From positions 1 through 45,836 of the forward strand of contig CAZWCX010000053.1 of NCBI GenBank assembly GCA_964632945.1: a stretch of 45,836 bases of DNA, read 5' to 3'. This document shows, in pieces, positions 17,244 to 26,297 of the stretch. Both the position numbers and the translations under genes were made by a program. The number at the start of each line of letters is the position of its first letter. The first letter of the stretch is position 1. Under the pieces are notes generated by a model. The model worked only from the letters and a program-made list of their open reading frames with translations. It was not told the DNA's origin and searched no databases. The DNA comes from CAZWCX01 sp964632945 (GTDB lineage Bacteria > Planctomycetota > MHYJ01 > WSZJ01 > CAZWCX01).

Positions 17244-17273
17244 ATTATCGCCCCGGAGGCTTCGCACGGGCAA
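17244..17273 (-). promoter_or_regulatory. Promoter of the pseudo-cyclase regulator, probably leaderless
   Basis: On the minus strand TTGCCC, an 18-base spacer and GATAAT end six bases before the ATG at 17237. The predicted start point coincides with the A of the ATG, and no SD exists. Confidence 0.5.
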
Positions 17274-17296
17274 GGAAAGGTGTGGGGGTTTTGTCG

Positions 17297-17325
17297 TTGC
17301 CAGTCCCGGGGCCATCGGGTATATC
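17297..17325 (+). promoter_or_regulatory. Promoter of the DUF6986 gene
   Basis: TTGCCA, a 17-base spacer and TATATC lie 36 bases upstream of the ATG at 17362. An AAGGAG SD sits between. This promoter is back-to-back with the one at 17244-17273, with 23 bases separating the two -35 boxes. Confidence 0.55.
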
Positions 17326-17361
17326 CGGTCGACGTCCCGCGCACAAGGAGCCCGCGCCGCC

Positions 17362-18867
17362 ATGAAGACCTCTCTGACGTCCGATGCCACCCGCGACATC
17401 CTTGCCCGGCTTCAGCAGGCCAATCAACGGTTCATGAAGGCGTATCCCGGGGAGGGGGGGGCGCGCCAGCCGGTGCACTCGGTGTACGGCGGCGCGCATC
17501 TCTTCAAGGCGGACTCCGCGCCACGCCTGGGGGCGCTCGCTTTGGCCGCCCTGGAGGAAAGCGCCCCGAACTTCGCCGTCTTCGCCCGGGCGATCGGCCT
17601 GCCCGGGGCGGAAACCCTCCCCGAGACCTCGGCCGAAGTCGACGACATGCGGGCGATTCTCGGACCGACCAGCGGCGTCACCGGAGCCGATCGCGGCTCG
17701 CTGGCGGAACTCTTGGAGTCGATGCTGGAGAATGGGCCCGGGATCCGCGCGCTCAATCCCGCCGCGTGGATCGCCTATACCGTGTACAACCGTGTGATCG
17801 ACAAGCTCAAGCGCGAACCCGTGGAAGATTTCCGGATCGACTTCGAGGACGGCTACGGCAATCGCCCCGACGCGGAGGAGGACGGCCATGCCGAATCCGC
17901 GGCGCGCGAGGTCGCCCGCGGCAAGGCGCAGGGAACTCTTCCCCCGTTCATCGGCATCCGCCTCAAGCCCTTCACCGAGGAGCTGCGCGATCGCAGCATC
18001 CGCACTCTCGACATCTTCCTGTCCACCCTCCTCGCTGAAACCGGGAAGTCGTTGCCCGAGGGATTCCTGATCACGCAGCCGAAGGTGACGATTCCCGAGC
18101 AGTCCGCCGCCCTGGCCGACCTCCTCGACTTGTTCGAACAGCGCAACGGCCTGGCCGCCGGCACGCTTCGATTCGAGATCATGGTGGAGACGACGCAGTC
18201 GTTGATCGGTGCCGACGGTCGGATGGTGCTTCCCGCGATCGTGGCGGCAGGGCGGGGCCGCTGCATTGCGGCGCATTTCGGAACCTACGACTACACCGCC
18301 TGCTGCAACATCACGGCCGCGTATCAGCAGATGGCGCACCCGTCCTGCGACTTCGCCAAGGACATGATGCAGGTGGCGCTCGCGGGAACCGGCGTGACGT
18401 TGTCGGACGGCGCGACCAACATCATGCCGGTCGGTCCGCACCGGGCGGAACCGGGCGGAACGGCGCTGACGCCGCAGCAGTCGCTGGAAAACCGGGCGGT
18501 GGTCCACCGCGCCTGGAAGACGCACTACGACCACGTGCGCCATTCGCTGCAGACCGGCTACTACCAGGGCTGGGACCTGCATCCGGCGCAACTGCCGACC
18601 CGCTATGCCGCGGTGTTCGTGTTCTTCCTCGAGGGGCTGCAGGCGGCGTCGGACCGGTTGCGCAACTTCATCCGGAAGGCGGCGCAGGCAACGCTGGTCG
18701 GCGACGTGTTCGACGATGCCGCCACCGGCCAGGGGCTGCTGAATTACTTCCTCCGCGGGATCAACTGCGGCGCGCTCACCGAGGAGGAGGCGCTCGCCAC
18801 GGGATTGACGCTGGAGGAGCTGCGCGGGCGGTCGTTCGTCAAGATCCTCAAGAATCGTCGCGGCTAG
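17362..18867 (+). CDS. DUF6986 family aldolase-like enzyme (HpcH/HpaI-CitE superfamily)
   Basis: The 501-residue protein resembles the DUF6986 group of the phosphoenolpyruvate/HpcH-CitE TIM-barrel superfamily. Supporting segments are VEDFRIDFEDGYGNRPDAEED (acidic metal-ligand region, about 153-173), FIGIRLKPF, FEIMVETTQSL with the superfamily glutamate, and IAAHFGTYDYTACCNI. Relatives cleave or form C-C bonds with acyl-CoA, pyruvate or glyoxylate. To my knowledge this group often lies near allantoin or ureide genes in actinobacteria, which fits the window. I infer a role in using glyoxylate from ureidoglycolate. The ATG is preceded by AAGGAG. Its 3' end is only nine bases from that of the convergent kinase gene. 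Confidence 0.75.
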   Translation: MKTSLTSDATRDILARLQQANQRFMKAYPGEGGARQPVHSVYGGAHLFKADSAPRLGALALAALEESAPNFAVFARAIGLPGAETLPETSAEVDDMRAILGPTSGVTGADRGSLAELLESMLENGPGIRALNPAAWIAYTVYNRVIDKLKREPVEDFRIDFEDGYGNRPDAEEDGHAESAAREVARGKAQGTLPPFIGIRLKPFTEELRDRSIRTLDIFLSTLLAETGKSLPEGFLITQPKVTIPEQSAALADLLDLFEQRNGLAAGTLRFEIMVETTQSLIGADGRMVLPAIVAAGRGRCIAAHFGTYDYTACCNITAAYQQMAHPSCDFAKDMMQVALAGTGVTLSDGATNIMPVGPHRAEPGGTALTPQQSLENRAVVHRAWKTHYDHVRHSLQTGYYQGWDLHPAQLPTRYAAVFVFFLEGLQAASDRLRNFIRKAAQATLVGDVFDDAATGQGLLNYFLRGINCGALTEEEALATGLTLEELRGRSFVKILKNRRG

Positions 18868-18876
18868 CGGGGCCGG

Positions 18877-21800
18877 CTACCGTCCCCAGCGCGGGTCCTG
18901 GCGCAGAAGCTCGAATTCGGGGCGGGCCGTGAGGTCGTCCCACGAGAGATTCCCGTGCCGCCGCGCCGCGGCGAGCGCGTCGAAGGCGAGGTTGCGCAAC
19001 CGCTCGGCGAACCCCCGGCCGGAGAGGCGGGCGGCGAGGGCGGCGAGGTGCAACGCCCCGCGGGCGAGGGCCGGGTCGACCGGCGCGGAGGCCAGAAAGC
19101 GGCCCAGCCCTTCCAGCGCTTCGACCGCGAGCGCGTCGGCGATGAAGGGTCGCGCATCCTCGGGATACCGGGGGGCCAGGGCGAGCAGGTCGAGGGCCTC
19201 CCGGGGGGCCCCGGCGCGAACCAGTGCGTCCGCGGCCCACGCCACCCACCACACGTTGCCGTCCTTCTCCAGCAGGCAGTGCTGCGCGGAGCGGCGGAAC
19301 CACTCCGAGCCGTCGCGGCCGCGTGCGGTTTCAAGCCGCCCGGTAACCGCTTCGACCCAGCCGGAGTAGATCGGAAACCGTTCTTCCGGTCGCTCGGGGG
19401 CGAGGAGCGCAAAGTCGGCCCTCGCCTTCTCCAGGTGGGCGGTGATGTCGGCCCCCGCCGCGAATTCGATCATGAGGAGCGGGATCCGCGCGAGCAGCCG
19501 GGAGAAGCGGACCGGAGGAACCGCCGTGGCGTCCAGCGCATCGAGATCCTCCAGCGCGGCGCGGTACTGGGCGCGCCCATCGGCGCCGCGGACACGCAGC
19601 CAATCCCCGAACGCGATCCGGCAGTCGCCCCGGTAGAGGCGAGCGTAGTGCTCTTCCGGGGCGCGCTCCAGCACCGCCGTGAAATCGACCACCGCGCGGT
19701 GAAAGTCCCCGAGCCGGAATCGGTGCAGCCCGGGAGAGGCCGAGGCTCGCTCGAACCAGGTGTACCCGCGTCGCAGACGCGGCGCGATCCACTCCGGCTT
19801 GCGCTCGAGGACTTCGGTGAAGAGGTCCGCGGCATGGCGGAGTTCCTCGCGCGCGTCCGTCTCGCCGTCGGCGGGTGCGTTGGCCCAGCACGACCACAAT
19901 TGGCCGGTGCGGTAGAGGACGTCCACGCCGCGGTACTTCGGTTCGAGCGACTCGAGTTCGGTCAGCAGCGGCCCGATGCGTCGTCGCACGGCGGCGATCC
20001 GGAACGGATTCCCGTCCGCCTCCGGCATTTCGAGGCGCCGGCGTTCGGACTCGGTCTTGCGCAGGATTTCTCCCATTTCCCACGCCAACTGTCCGAGGAT
20101 GCGGCCCACCGCGGTCGGCCAGGCGCCGTGCGCCTTGGCTTGCCGCACGTCCTCCATCGCAGACTGGAGCTCGTCGACCAGGGGATCCACGTCCGCGTAG
20201 GGGCGCAGGCCGAGGAACATCTGCTGGATCGCCTCGTGCCGCCGGTCCTCGACGAGCATTCCCCGCGCCTCGGCGCGGGCAAGCCAGGCGTCGGCGAGGC
20301 TGCGGCCGAGCGCGAGGGCGCCGCCGAGCGACTCCAGGGCCGAGCGCAAGAGGGTCTGCGCCTCGCGCCGGGCCGCATCGGAGGCGGGCCCGGTCGATGC
20401 GCCGTCCCGGCCGAAGGCGATCCGAGCGAGCTCGATGCAGGCGGCGCCGTGCAGCCAGAGTGCTTCCGCGGAGGCATCCAGGCGCAGGGAACGGGATGCG
20501 GCGGCGTGGGCGGCCGGCCAGTCTCCGGCCAGAGCCGCAAGGTGCGCGGCGACGAGGGCCCGCTCCGCCCCGGCGAGCCCGAGGCGCGACGCGGCTTCCA
20601 GGTCGGCCTGGGCCTGGGCGCGCAGGTCGCCGAGTTCCGGCATCGCGCGCTCCAACTCCGCGGGAGGAGCGTCCGCCGCCCGCAGCGGGTCGGGGAGCCG
20701 CTCGCGCGCCTCCTCGAGCCCCAGCCGGTAGCGGCGGATCCACAGACGTCCGCGCGTGGCGCGCGCGGTCGGATCGCCGTCGCCCACGAGCGCCACCGCG
20801 CGATCCAGGTCCGCCTTGGCGTCGCCGAAGTGGTCCGCGCGCAATCGCATCCGCCCACGCTCCAGGTGGATGTCGGCGAGATCGGGTTGCGCGTGCAGCA
20901 CCTCGGCGGCGAGCCGTTCTGCGCGCCCGTGTTCCTCGGCCTGGCGGGCCGCGTCCCCCACCCGCCACGCCGACAGCGCGGACGACGCCGCTTCCCGGAA
21001 CGACTCGCGCAGCAGCATCTGCTCGGCATACCGGCGCTGCTCCTGCATCCGCACCGACACGGTGACGGTCAGGATCGCGGCGGCGAACACGCCCGCGCCC
21101 GCGAGGACGGGGTGGCGTCGCAACCAGCGCAGGGTCCGGCGCGGCAGCGAAACCGGCCGCGCCGTCACCGGCTCCCCCTCCAGCCACCGTTGCAGGTCGG
21201 CGGCGAAGGCGGCCGCGTCCGGGTAGCGACGCGCGGGATCGCGCTCCAACGACTTCAGGCAGACCGTTTCGAGGTCGCGCGGCACCCGCGGGTGGATCCG
21301 CCGCGGCGGGGTCGGATCTTCGCTGCGGATGCTGATGAGCATGGCCGCCACGCTGGGCGCCAGGAACGGCAGTCGTCCGGTCAGCGTCTCGTACAGGATC
21401 ACGCCGAGGCTGTAGACGTCGCTCGGCGGGCCGACCTCCTTCGAGCCCGACGCCTGCTCCGGGCTCATGTAGGCGGGAGTTCCGAGGAGCGACCCGTCAC
21501 CGGTCAGCGAGATCGCCGGCAGGACCCCTTCGCTCGCGCGAAAATCCTTGGCCAGTCCGAAATCGGTGACGTGCGGGCGGCCCTCGAGGTCCACCAGGAC
21601 ATTGCTCGGCTTGATATCGCGATGAACGATCCCGAGGGCATGGGCGTGGCCGACCGCGTCGGCGACCTGTTGCAATCTCGCGATCTCCGGTTTCAGCCCG
21701 CGAAACGCGTCCGACTGGAGATGGCGCTTTGGTTCCGCCGTCTTCTCCATTTCCGCCGACAGCGTGCCGCCTTCGATGTAGTCCATCGTGAGATAATGGC

Positions 21801-22530
21801 GTCCCTGGATCTCGCCGACGTCGTGCACGGCAACGATCGAGGGATGGCGAAGACGGGCGGCCGCGCGCGCCTCCCGAAAGAAGCGTTCGACCACCACCGG
21901 GGAGGCCGCGATGGCATCTTCGCGGAGACACTTGAGGGCGATCTGACGGGACAGGGTAGGATCCCACGCGCGCCGCACGACTCCCATCCCGCCGGCCCCC
22001 AGGAGGGTCAACAGGATGTAGCGACCGAATCGGTTGGCGGGAACCGCGGATGCGCGCGCCACCTCCTCCAGCAGAGGAACGGCCGCCGACGGCGGCGCCG
22101 GGGCAGCGCGTGGAGCGGTGGGTGGGAAGGACTCGCCGACCACGACCGTCCGTTCGTTCGCGGTATCCGGGAGCGGAATGAACTCGGTCGGTGAGTTCGG
22201 GGAGATCGGGGGCGACGGGGAAGGGAGCGGAGCGGGCGGACCGACGGGGCCCGGGGAGGGGGAATTCGTCGACAGGATCGTGTCGCCGATCCCGACGCCG
22301 GCCGCCGGAGCAGGGGGCAGCGCCGTCGCGAGCGTGACCAACGATTCCAAGACGTGCGGCGGCATGCCGAGTTGCTGGGCCAGGCGCGCAGGAATGGGGA
22401 GGATCCGGCCGTCCCGCAGGTCGGCCAGGAGCGCCCGGATCTGCTCCGGTGTCGCCAGTTCCAAACGCTCGGCCAACCCGAGGGCACGCACCACGGGCCC
22501 GGAGGAATAGGCGTGGGTGCGCGCCTCCAT
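18877..22530 (-). CDS. Ser/Thr protein kinase with membrane segment and TPR domain
   Basis: The protein has 1217 residues. The N-terminal 165 residues contain a helical segment (about 20-70) and a Pro/Ser-rich linker. The kinase domain spans about 170-450, with Gly loop LGAGGMGVV (177-185), Lys200, HRDIKPSN (303-310), DFG (323-325), GTPAYMSPEQ (350-359) and DVYSLGVILYE. One membrane segment (about 474-494) follows, then some 700 residues of TPR-like helices outside. All catalytic residues are present, so it should be active. A GGGAG precedes the ATG by about seven bases. The partner or substrate is not evident. Architectures of this size are common in Planctomycetota. Confidence 0.92.
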   Translation of the reverse strand: MEARTHAYSSGPVVRALGLAERLELATPEQIRALLADLRDGRILPIPARLAQQLGMPPHVLESLVTLATALPPAPAAGVGIGDTILSTNSPSPGPVGPPAPLPSPSPPISPNSPTEFIPLPDTANERTVVVGESFPPTAPRAAPAPPSAAVPLLEEVARASAVPANRFGRYILLTLLGAGGMGVVRRAWDPTLSRQIALKCLREDAIAASPVVVERFFREARAAARLRHPSIVAVHDVGEIQGRHYLTMDYIEGGTLSAEMEKTAEPKRHLQSDAFRGLKPEIARLQQVADAVGHAHALGIVHRDIKPSNVLVDLEGRPHVTDFGLAKDFRASEGVLPAISLTGDGSLLGTPAYMSPEQASGSKEVGPPSDVYSLGVILYETLTGRLPFLAPSVAAMLISIRSEDPTPPRRIHPRVPRDLETVCLKSLERDPARRYPDAAAFAADLQRWLEGEPVTARPVSLPRRTLRWLRRHPVLAGAGVFAAAILTVTVSVRMQEQRRYAEQMLLRESFREAASSALSAWRVGDAARQAEEHGRAERLAAEVLHAQPDLADIHLERGRMRLRADHFGDAKADLDRAVALVGDGDPTARATRGRLWIRRYRLGLEEARERLPDPLRAADAPPAELERAMPELGDLRAQAQADLEAASRLGLAGAERALVAAHLAALAGDWPAAHAAASRSLRLDASAEALWLHGAACIELARIAFGRDGASTGPASDAARREAQTLLRSALESLGGALALGRSLADAWLARAEARGMLVEDRRHEAIQQMFLGLRPYADVDPLVDELQSAMEDVRQAKAHGAWPTAVGRILGQLAWEMGEILRKTESERRRLEMPEADGNPFRIAAVRRRIGPLLTELESLEPKYRGVDVLYRTGQLWSCWANAPADGETDAREELRHAADLFTEVLERKPEWIAPRLRRGYTWFERASASPGLHRFRLGDFHRAVVDFTAVLERAPEEHYARLYRGDCRIAFGDWLRVRGADGRAQYRAALEDLDALDATAVPPVRFSRLLARIPLLMIEFAAGADITAHLEKARADFALLAPERPEERFPIYSGWVEAVTGRLETARGRDGSEWFRRSAQHCLLEKDGNVWWVAWAADALVRAGAPREALDLLALAPRYPEDARPFIADALAVEALEGLGRFLASAPVDPALARGALHLAALAARLSGRGFAERLRNLAFDALAAARRHGNLSWDDLTARPEFELLRQDPRWGR

Positions 22531-22670
22531 GGTCCGGCTCCCGCTTGTCCTGCGTCGGGTCTCCCGGCGAGTCTACGTTTCGGACGCCGGGCCCCGCCAG
22601 TGGAATGCGGATCCGCGCCACCACGGCGCGGGGAGAGTCCGCGTCTCCGCGCCGCAACACGGGCGCCGGC

Positions 22671-23012
22671 TCACGACCCCCGATAGGTCGAGTAGCCGAA
22701 CGGGCTGAGCAGAAGGGGAATGTGATAGTGCCCGGCGGGAGGCCGCACGTGGAACACGACCTGGACGACGGGGTAGAGGCTCTCCACCCCCTGGGTCTTG
22801 AAATAGGCCGCAGTGTCGAACGTGAGCCGGTAGATCCCCGCCACCAGCGTGGCTTCGGGGGGGAGGAGGGTGCGGAGGCGGCCGTCCGCGTCGGTCAGAC
22901 CCTTCGCCGCCTGGCTGTAGGAGCCGTCGTCGTTGCGGACTTCCAGCGTGACCGGCACCCCCCGCGCGGGCCGGCCCAGAGAGGTATCCAGGACGTGGGT
23001 CGTGATGCTCAT
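22671..23012 (-). CDS. uraH: 5-hydroxyisourate hydrolase
   Basis: The 113-residue transthyretin-like protein hydrolyses 5-hydroxyisourate to OHCU, the second step after urate oxidation. It begins with THVLDTSLGRPA, whose His6 is the family's catalytic histidine. It has a central DGRLRTLL and ends with HYHIPLLLSPFGYSTYRGS, whose final YRGS is the diagnostic signature separating hydrolases from transthyretins. Length is exactly typical. Its ATG overlaps the stop of the allantoicase-OHCU fusion by four bases, so two consecutive steps are translated together. Confidence 0.97.
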   Translation of the reverse strand: MSITTHVLDTSLGRPARGVPVTLEVRNDDGSYSQAAKGLTDADGRLRTLLPPEATLVAGIYRLTFDTAAYFKTQGVESLYPVVQVVFHVRPPAGHYHIPLLLSPFGYSTYRGS

Positions 23013-24535
23013 GCCTGCAACGCCTTCTGCAATCGGATCCGCGTGATGCGCCGCTGCTCCTCGGCCGCCCGGTACAGTTCCGTCTCGCGCGGGCCTTCCA
23101 TCCGTTCGCGGAGGCTCGCGAGCATCTCGTCGGCGCTGCGGCCGGTGGCACACAGGATGAAGATGTGGCCGAACTTCTCTTCGAAGGAGCGATTGGCCTC
23201 CGCGAGCGCCGCGAGCGTCGCCTCCGAGGCCGCCGTGGCTCCGGCCTGCTCTCCCTCGGCCCAGGCCCGCGTCTCGGAGAACTTCTTGCGGAGCGCCTCG
23301 CGGTCTCCCAGGCGGGGGTGCGCGGCGAACGCCTCCCGCCAGTCGACCGGTCCGAGCGACCACCAGATCCGGTCGGCGGTTTCCGCGAGTACCTCCGGAT
23401 CGGGGAAGGGGCGACGATCCGCGGTCTGCTCCGCCCAACGCCGGCTGCCGCAACAGCGCAGGAGCTCCGCGATCGCCTCGTCCCGCCCGAGGACGTTCCA
23501 GCGGGCCAACGAGGCCAATACGGCGCCGGCGGCGCGGGGCGCATGGGTTCCCCACAGCCGAAGCCGGCTCACCCCGCCGTCCGGATAGATGCGCAGCCGG
23601 ACGTGGGTGGCGGGGGGCGCGGACGTGAGTTCCCGCTCGAATTCGTGACGCGTACTCGCCTGCAGGCGGGTTTCCGGCAGCACGCCGACCCAGGGCGCGC
23701 GCGCATCCGTCAGGTCCTGGAGCGTCGCGTCCGCCAGGTCGCACACCTCCAGCGAGAATCGGTCCGGGTAGTTCCCCTTGAAGTGGTTCGTGTCGACCTC
23801 GACCGTGCGCAGCACGCCGCGCGCGGCCAGTTTCAGGATCGTCCAGTCGAATCCGGGCCGCCGGCTGCGCTTCGTCTCCCACCCTTCGCCCATGTGGCGG
23901 GCGCGACCGGGGGCGATCAGATTCTGATTCGACCCGAAGAACTGGTCGCTCGAGGCGAGCACCAGACCGCCGTTCTCCAGCGCTGCCAGGTCGATCGGCG
24001 ACCCCGAAGCAAGCAGGGCGCGCCAGTCGGGGGACGGCTCCCCGTGCACGCGCAGGCGCGCCACGCCTCCGTCCGGGAACACGTTCAGGCGGACATGGGT
24101 CCAGCGCCGCCGGTCGCGCACGGGGATCCCGTTGCGGAAGTCGCCTTGCAGCGTCGTGCGCGGAACGATCTCCACCCACGCCGCGGTCGGGGCGGTGAGT
24201 GACTCCGGCGCCGCATCCGCGGGCGCCGCGATCGCCTCAACCGAACAGGACTCGGGGTAGTTCCCCTTGAAGTGAGCCGTGTCCACCACTACCCCGTGCA
24301 GGTGGCCGGGAATTCCCAACCTCACGATGCACCAGTCATACCCCGGGACCCGCTTGCGGCGGGTCTCCCACCCATCCATCCACTTTCCGCGGTCCGTGTA
24401 CTCGTCGGGAAGCCAGACGGCGGGATCGTGCTTGACCAGGTTCTCCTTGGGGGCGAAAAAGTCGTCGTTCGCCGCGACGGCCGCGCCGCCCAATCGTTCA
24501 TCCGCGAGGTCGACGAGGTCGGTGAAGTGTGACAT
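23009..24535 (-). CDS. Allantoicase-OHCU decarboxylase fusion
   Basis: The protein has 508 residues. Residues 1-335 are allantoicase with its two jelly-roll halves, each carrying the same marks: DDFFAPKENL and DGWETRR then HFKGNYPE in the first, DQFFGSNQNL and GWETKRSRRPG then HFKGNYPDRFSLE in the second. Residues 340-508 are OHCU decarboxylase with FAAHPRLGD (catalytic His) and EEKFGHIFILCATGRSADEML. The decarboxylase makes S-allantoin from OHCU; allantoicase releases urea and ureidoglycolate from allantoate. The intervening enzyme, allantoinase, is encoded 13 kb away. I chose ATG 24535; ATGs at 24547 and 24583 are possible alternatives. Confidence 0.93.
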   Translation of the reverse strand: MSHFTDLVDLADERLGGAAVAANDDFFAPKENLVKHDPAVWLPDEYTDRGKWMDGWETRRKRVPGYDWCIVRLGIPGHLHGVVVDTAHFKGNYPESCSVEAIAAPADAAPESLTAPTAAWVEIVPRTTLQGDFRNGIPVRDRRRWTHVRLNVFPDGGVARLRVHGEPSPDWRALLASGSPIDLAALENGGLVLASSDQFFGSNQNLIAPGRARHMGEGWETKRSRRPGFDWTILKLAARGVLRTVEVDTNHFKGNYPDRFSLEVCDLADATLQDLTDARAPWVGVLPETRLQASTRHEFERELTSAPPATHVRLRIYPDGGVSRLRLWGTHAPRAAGAVLASLARWNVLGRDEAIAELLRCCGSRRWAEQTADRRPFPDPEVLAETADRIWWSLGPVDWREAFAAHPRLGDREALRKKFSETRAWAEGEQAGATAASEATLAALAEANRSFEEKFGHIFILCATGRSADEMLASLRERMEGPRETELYRAAEEQRRITRIRLQKALQA

Positions 24536-24601
24536 GGGATGGGCCATCCTGAGTCGGCCGGGATGCGACGGACCGGCCGGCAAGCCGGATCCTCGGAGCG
24601 G

Positions 24602-24630
24602 ATTAGAGCCGGTTCCGGGGTCGGGTTCAA
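24602..24630 (-). promoter_or_regulatory. Promoter of the allantoicase-OHCU/uraH operon
   Basis: On the minus strand TTGAAC, a 17-base spacer and TCTAAT match the consensus well. The predicted start point near 24595 leaves a 5' leader of about 60 bases before the ATG at 24535. Confidence 0.55.
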
Positions 24631-24741
24631 GCGTTTCCTGGTCTCCCCGCGCTTGTCATGAGCGGCTGGGACCCGGTGCGAAATTCCCCGCGCAATCTCG
24701 GTGGAGTTGCGGAAAGTTCCCCATTCATCCGGATATTTTCC

Positions 24742-24770
24742 TTGCCCTGAATCGGGCTGGCCGATACTGT
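24742..24770 (+). promoter_or_regulatory. Promoter of the small membrane protein gene
   Basis: TTGCCC, a 17-base spacer and TACTGT lie 42 bases upstream of the GTG start. The fit to consensus is moderate. Confidence 0.35.
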
Positions 24771-24812
24771 CCTTACCGGCCCTCCGTGACCCGGGCCCCG
24801 GGGGAGGGGGGC

Positions 24813-25445
24813 GTGAGGGAGTCCGGTAAGGAGGCGGGAGCCATTTCTTCTCACCCGCTTCGCATCTTCATCTTGTCCTGCGCCGTGACGACTGCCTTCT
24901 GTGCGGTGGTGATCGGGGTGGCGGTTCAGCGCGCGACCCCGGCACCGGTCCTGGCGCCTGCCCCGCGCGTGGCGCGCAGTGCCGAGCGGCTTCCGCGTCG
25001 GCCTCTCCGCGCCATGGAGCCGCTTCCCGCGGTCCAGGAGAGTGAACGCCCGGAGTCCGTCCGCTCCGTCGCAGCGGTCATTCCCGCCGAATCCGCGACG
25101 GAACGAATCGCGATGGAGGCAGGGTTTCCGGACGGGGAAGACGGCGACCCCGACGACGACGGGTTCCCGCGCGAGCAGGGGGCGGCCGCCGTCGCGCCGC
25201 CACCGGTGGATCTTGCGGACTTTGCCCGCAGCGTTCGCAACGGGCACGTGGACTATTACGGAGAGCGGCTCGGCCTGTCGGCGGCGCAGCGGGAGGTCCT
25301 CGACCGCCTGATCGCCGAGCGACAGGTGGTGCCGGCGAACCCGCGTCTCATCGTGCGACTGCCGGAAGTCCTGGCCACATTCCGGCAGTACCTCCGCGTC
25401 GACCAGGTGCTGGCGTACGATTCTCTGCTGGCGGGGGACCCGTGA
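24813..25445 (+). CDS. Single-pass membrane protein, unknown function
   Basis: The 210-residue protein begins at a GTG preceded by a strong purine run containing GGAGG. One membrane segment (about 18-37: IFILSCAVTTAFCAVVIGVAV) is followed by a Pro/Arg-rich linker and an acidic patch (GFPDGEDGDPDDDGFP). A helical C-terminal region follows (DFARSVRNGHVDYYGERLGLSAAQREVLDRLIAE). The tail resembles short helical domains of membrane-linked zinc-resistance or heavy-metal-sensor proteins (LGLSaeQ..), though too weakly for an assignment. It lies 47 bases before the DUF4331 gene on the same strand. Confidence 0.65.
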   Translation: MRESGKEAGAISSHPLRIFILSCAVTTAFCAVVIGVAVQRATPAPVLAPAPRVARSAERLPRRPLRAMEPLPAVQESERPESVRSVAAVIPAESATERIAMEAGFPDGEDGDPDDDGFPREQGAAAVAPPPVDLADFARSVRNGHVDYYGERLGLSAAQREVLDRLIAERQVVPANPRLIVRLPEVLATFRQYLRVDQVLAYDSLLAGDP

Positions 25446-25492
25446 GGGGGACCCTCGGCGGAATTCAGGACCGAATCTGGATGGGAGGGGTC

Positions 25493-26254
25493 ATGTCGAG
25501 AAAGGTGATTCTGTCGTCCGTCGTCGCCGCACTCGTGGCGGTGGCCTGCCTGGCCGGCCGCGCGGTGGTGGCGTCGGACCACGATGACGGCGAAACGGAC
25601 CAGAAGGCGCGGGCGCTGAACCTGACCGATCTCTATGTCTTCCGCGAGGGGGACCAGAACGGGGTGCCGGCCGACAACGCCAATCTGATCTTCATCATGA
25701 ACACGAACCCGCGGTCTGTGGCGCGCCAGCAGTATTACTTCAGCTCGGCCGCGCGGTACGAATTCCGCGTGACCCGCCAGACGGCGGCCGCGAATGCGGC
25801 GACCGGTCAGGTCGACGTCCTGCTCCGGTTTACGTTCTTCCCGCCGGACGCGACCGCCACCCAGACGATTCGGGTGGAGGCGCAGCGGGACGGGTTCACC
25901 GATTCGACCACGGTGACGACGACCGGCACGCCGATCCGGACCACCCCGTTGAGTTTTCCGGCGGCCGCGCCGACCGTGAACACCATCTCTCTCCTCGGAT
26001 CGACGCTGACCGTCTTCGCGGGTCTGCGCGAGGACCCATTCTTCTTCGATGTGGAGCAGTACTTCCGCGTGCGCGCGGGCGCGTTGGGGTTCGGGCCGGC
26101 CGCCGTGTTCCGCCCGGCGGCGACCGCGCTGGATTTCGCCCGCGGGTACAACGTCAACGCCCTGGTGGTGAGGGTCCCGATCGCCTTCCTGGCGGCGGGG
26201 ACCGGAACCACGGTGTTCGACGTGTGGGAGACGATCAGTCTGCCCACGAGCTAG
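25493..26254 (+). CDS. Secreted DUF4331 protein, N-terminal half
   Basis: The 253-residue protein has a signal peptide (1-27, ending RAVVA), then SDHDDGETDQKARALNLTDLYVFREGDQ. This is the DUF4331 opening: an Asp/His-rich site, then 'D.Y.FR'. It continues with the family core NLIFIMNTNPR and FRVTRQTAAAN, and closes at VPIAFLAAG...VFDVWETIS, about the middle of a normal DUF4331 protein. The next gene encodes the missing remainder. GGAGG precedes the ATG. DUF4331 proteins are exported and often occur with TPR proteins, as here. Their role is unknown. Confidence 0.82.
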   Translation: MSRKVILSSVVAALVAVACLAGRAVVASDHDDGETDQKARALNLTDLYVFREGDQNGVPADNANLIFIMNTNPRSVARQQYYFSSAARYEFRVTRQTAAANAATGQVDVLLRFTFFPPDATATQTIRVEAQRDGFTDSTTVTTTGTPIRTTPLSFPAAAPTVNTISLLGSTLTVFAGLREDPFFFDVEQYFRVRAGALGFGPAAVFRPAATALDFARGYNVNALVVRVPIAFLAAGTGTTVFDVWETISLPTS

Positions 26255-26297
26255 AGTGGCGACCAGAGGAACCGTTTCGCATTCGAAGGAGAGTGTC

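Noticed and set aside
11364..18038. A 2224-residue open frame on the plus strand
   Set aside because: It runs antisense through btpA and the large regulator and then overlaps DUF6986 in another frame. Composition is Arg/Gly/Pro-rich with no domain, and the minus-strand genes explain the region.
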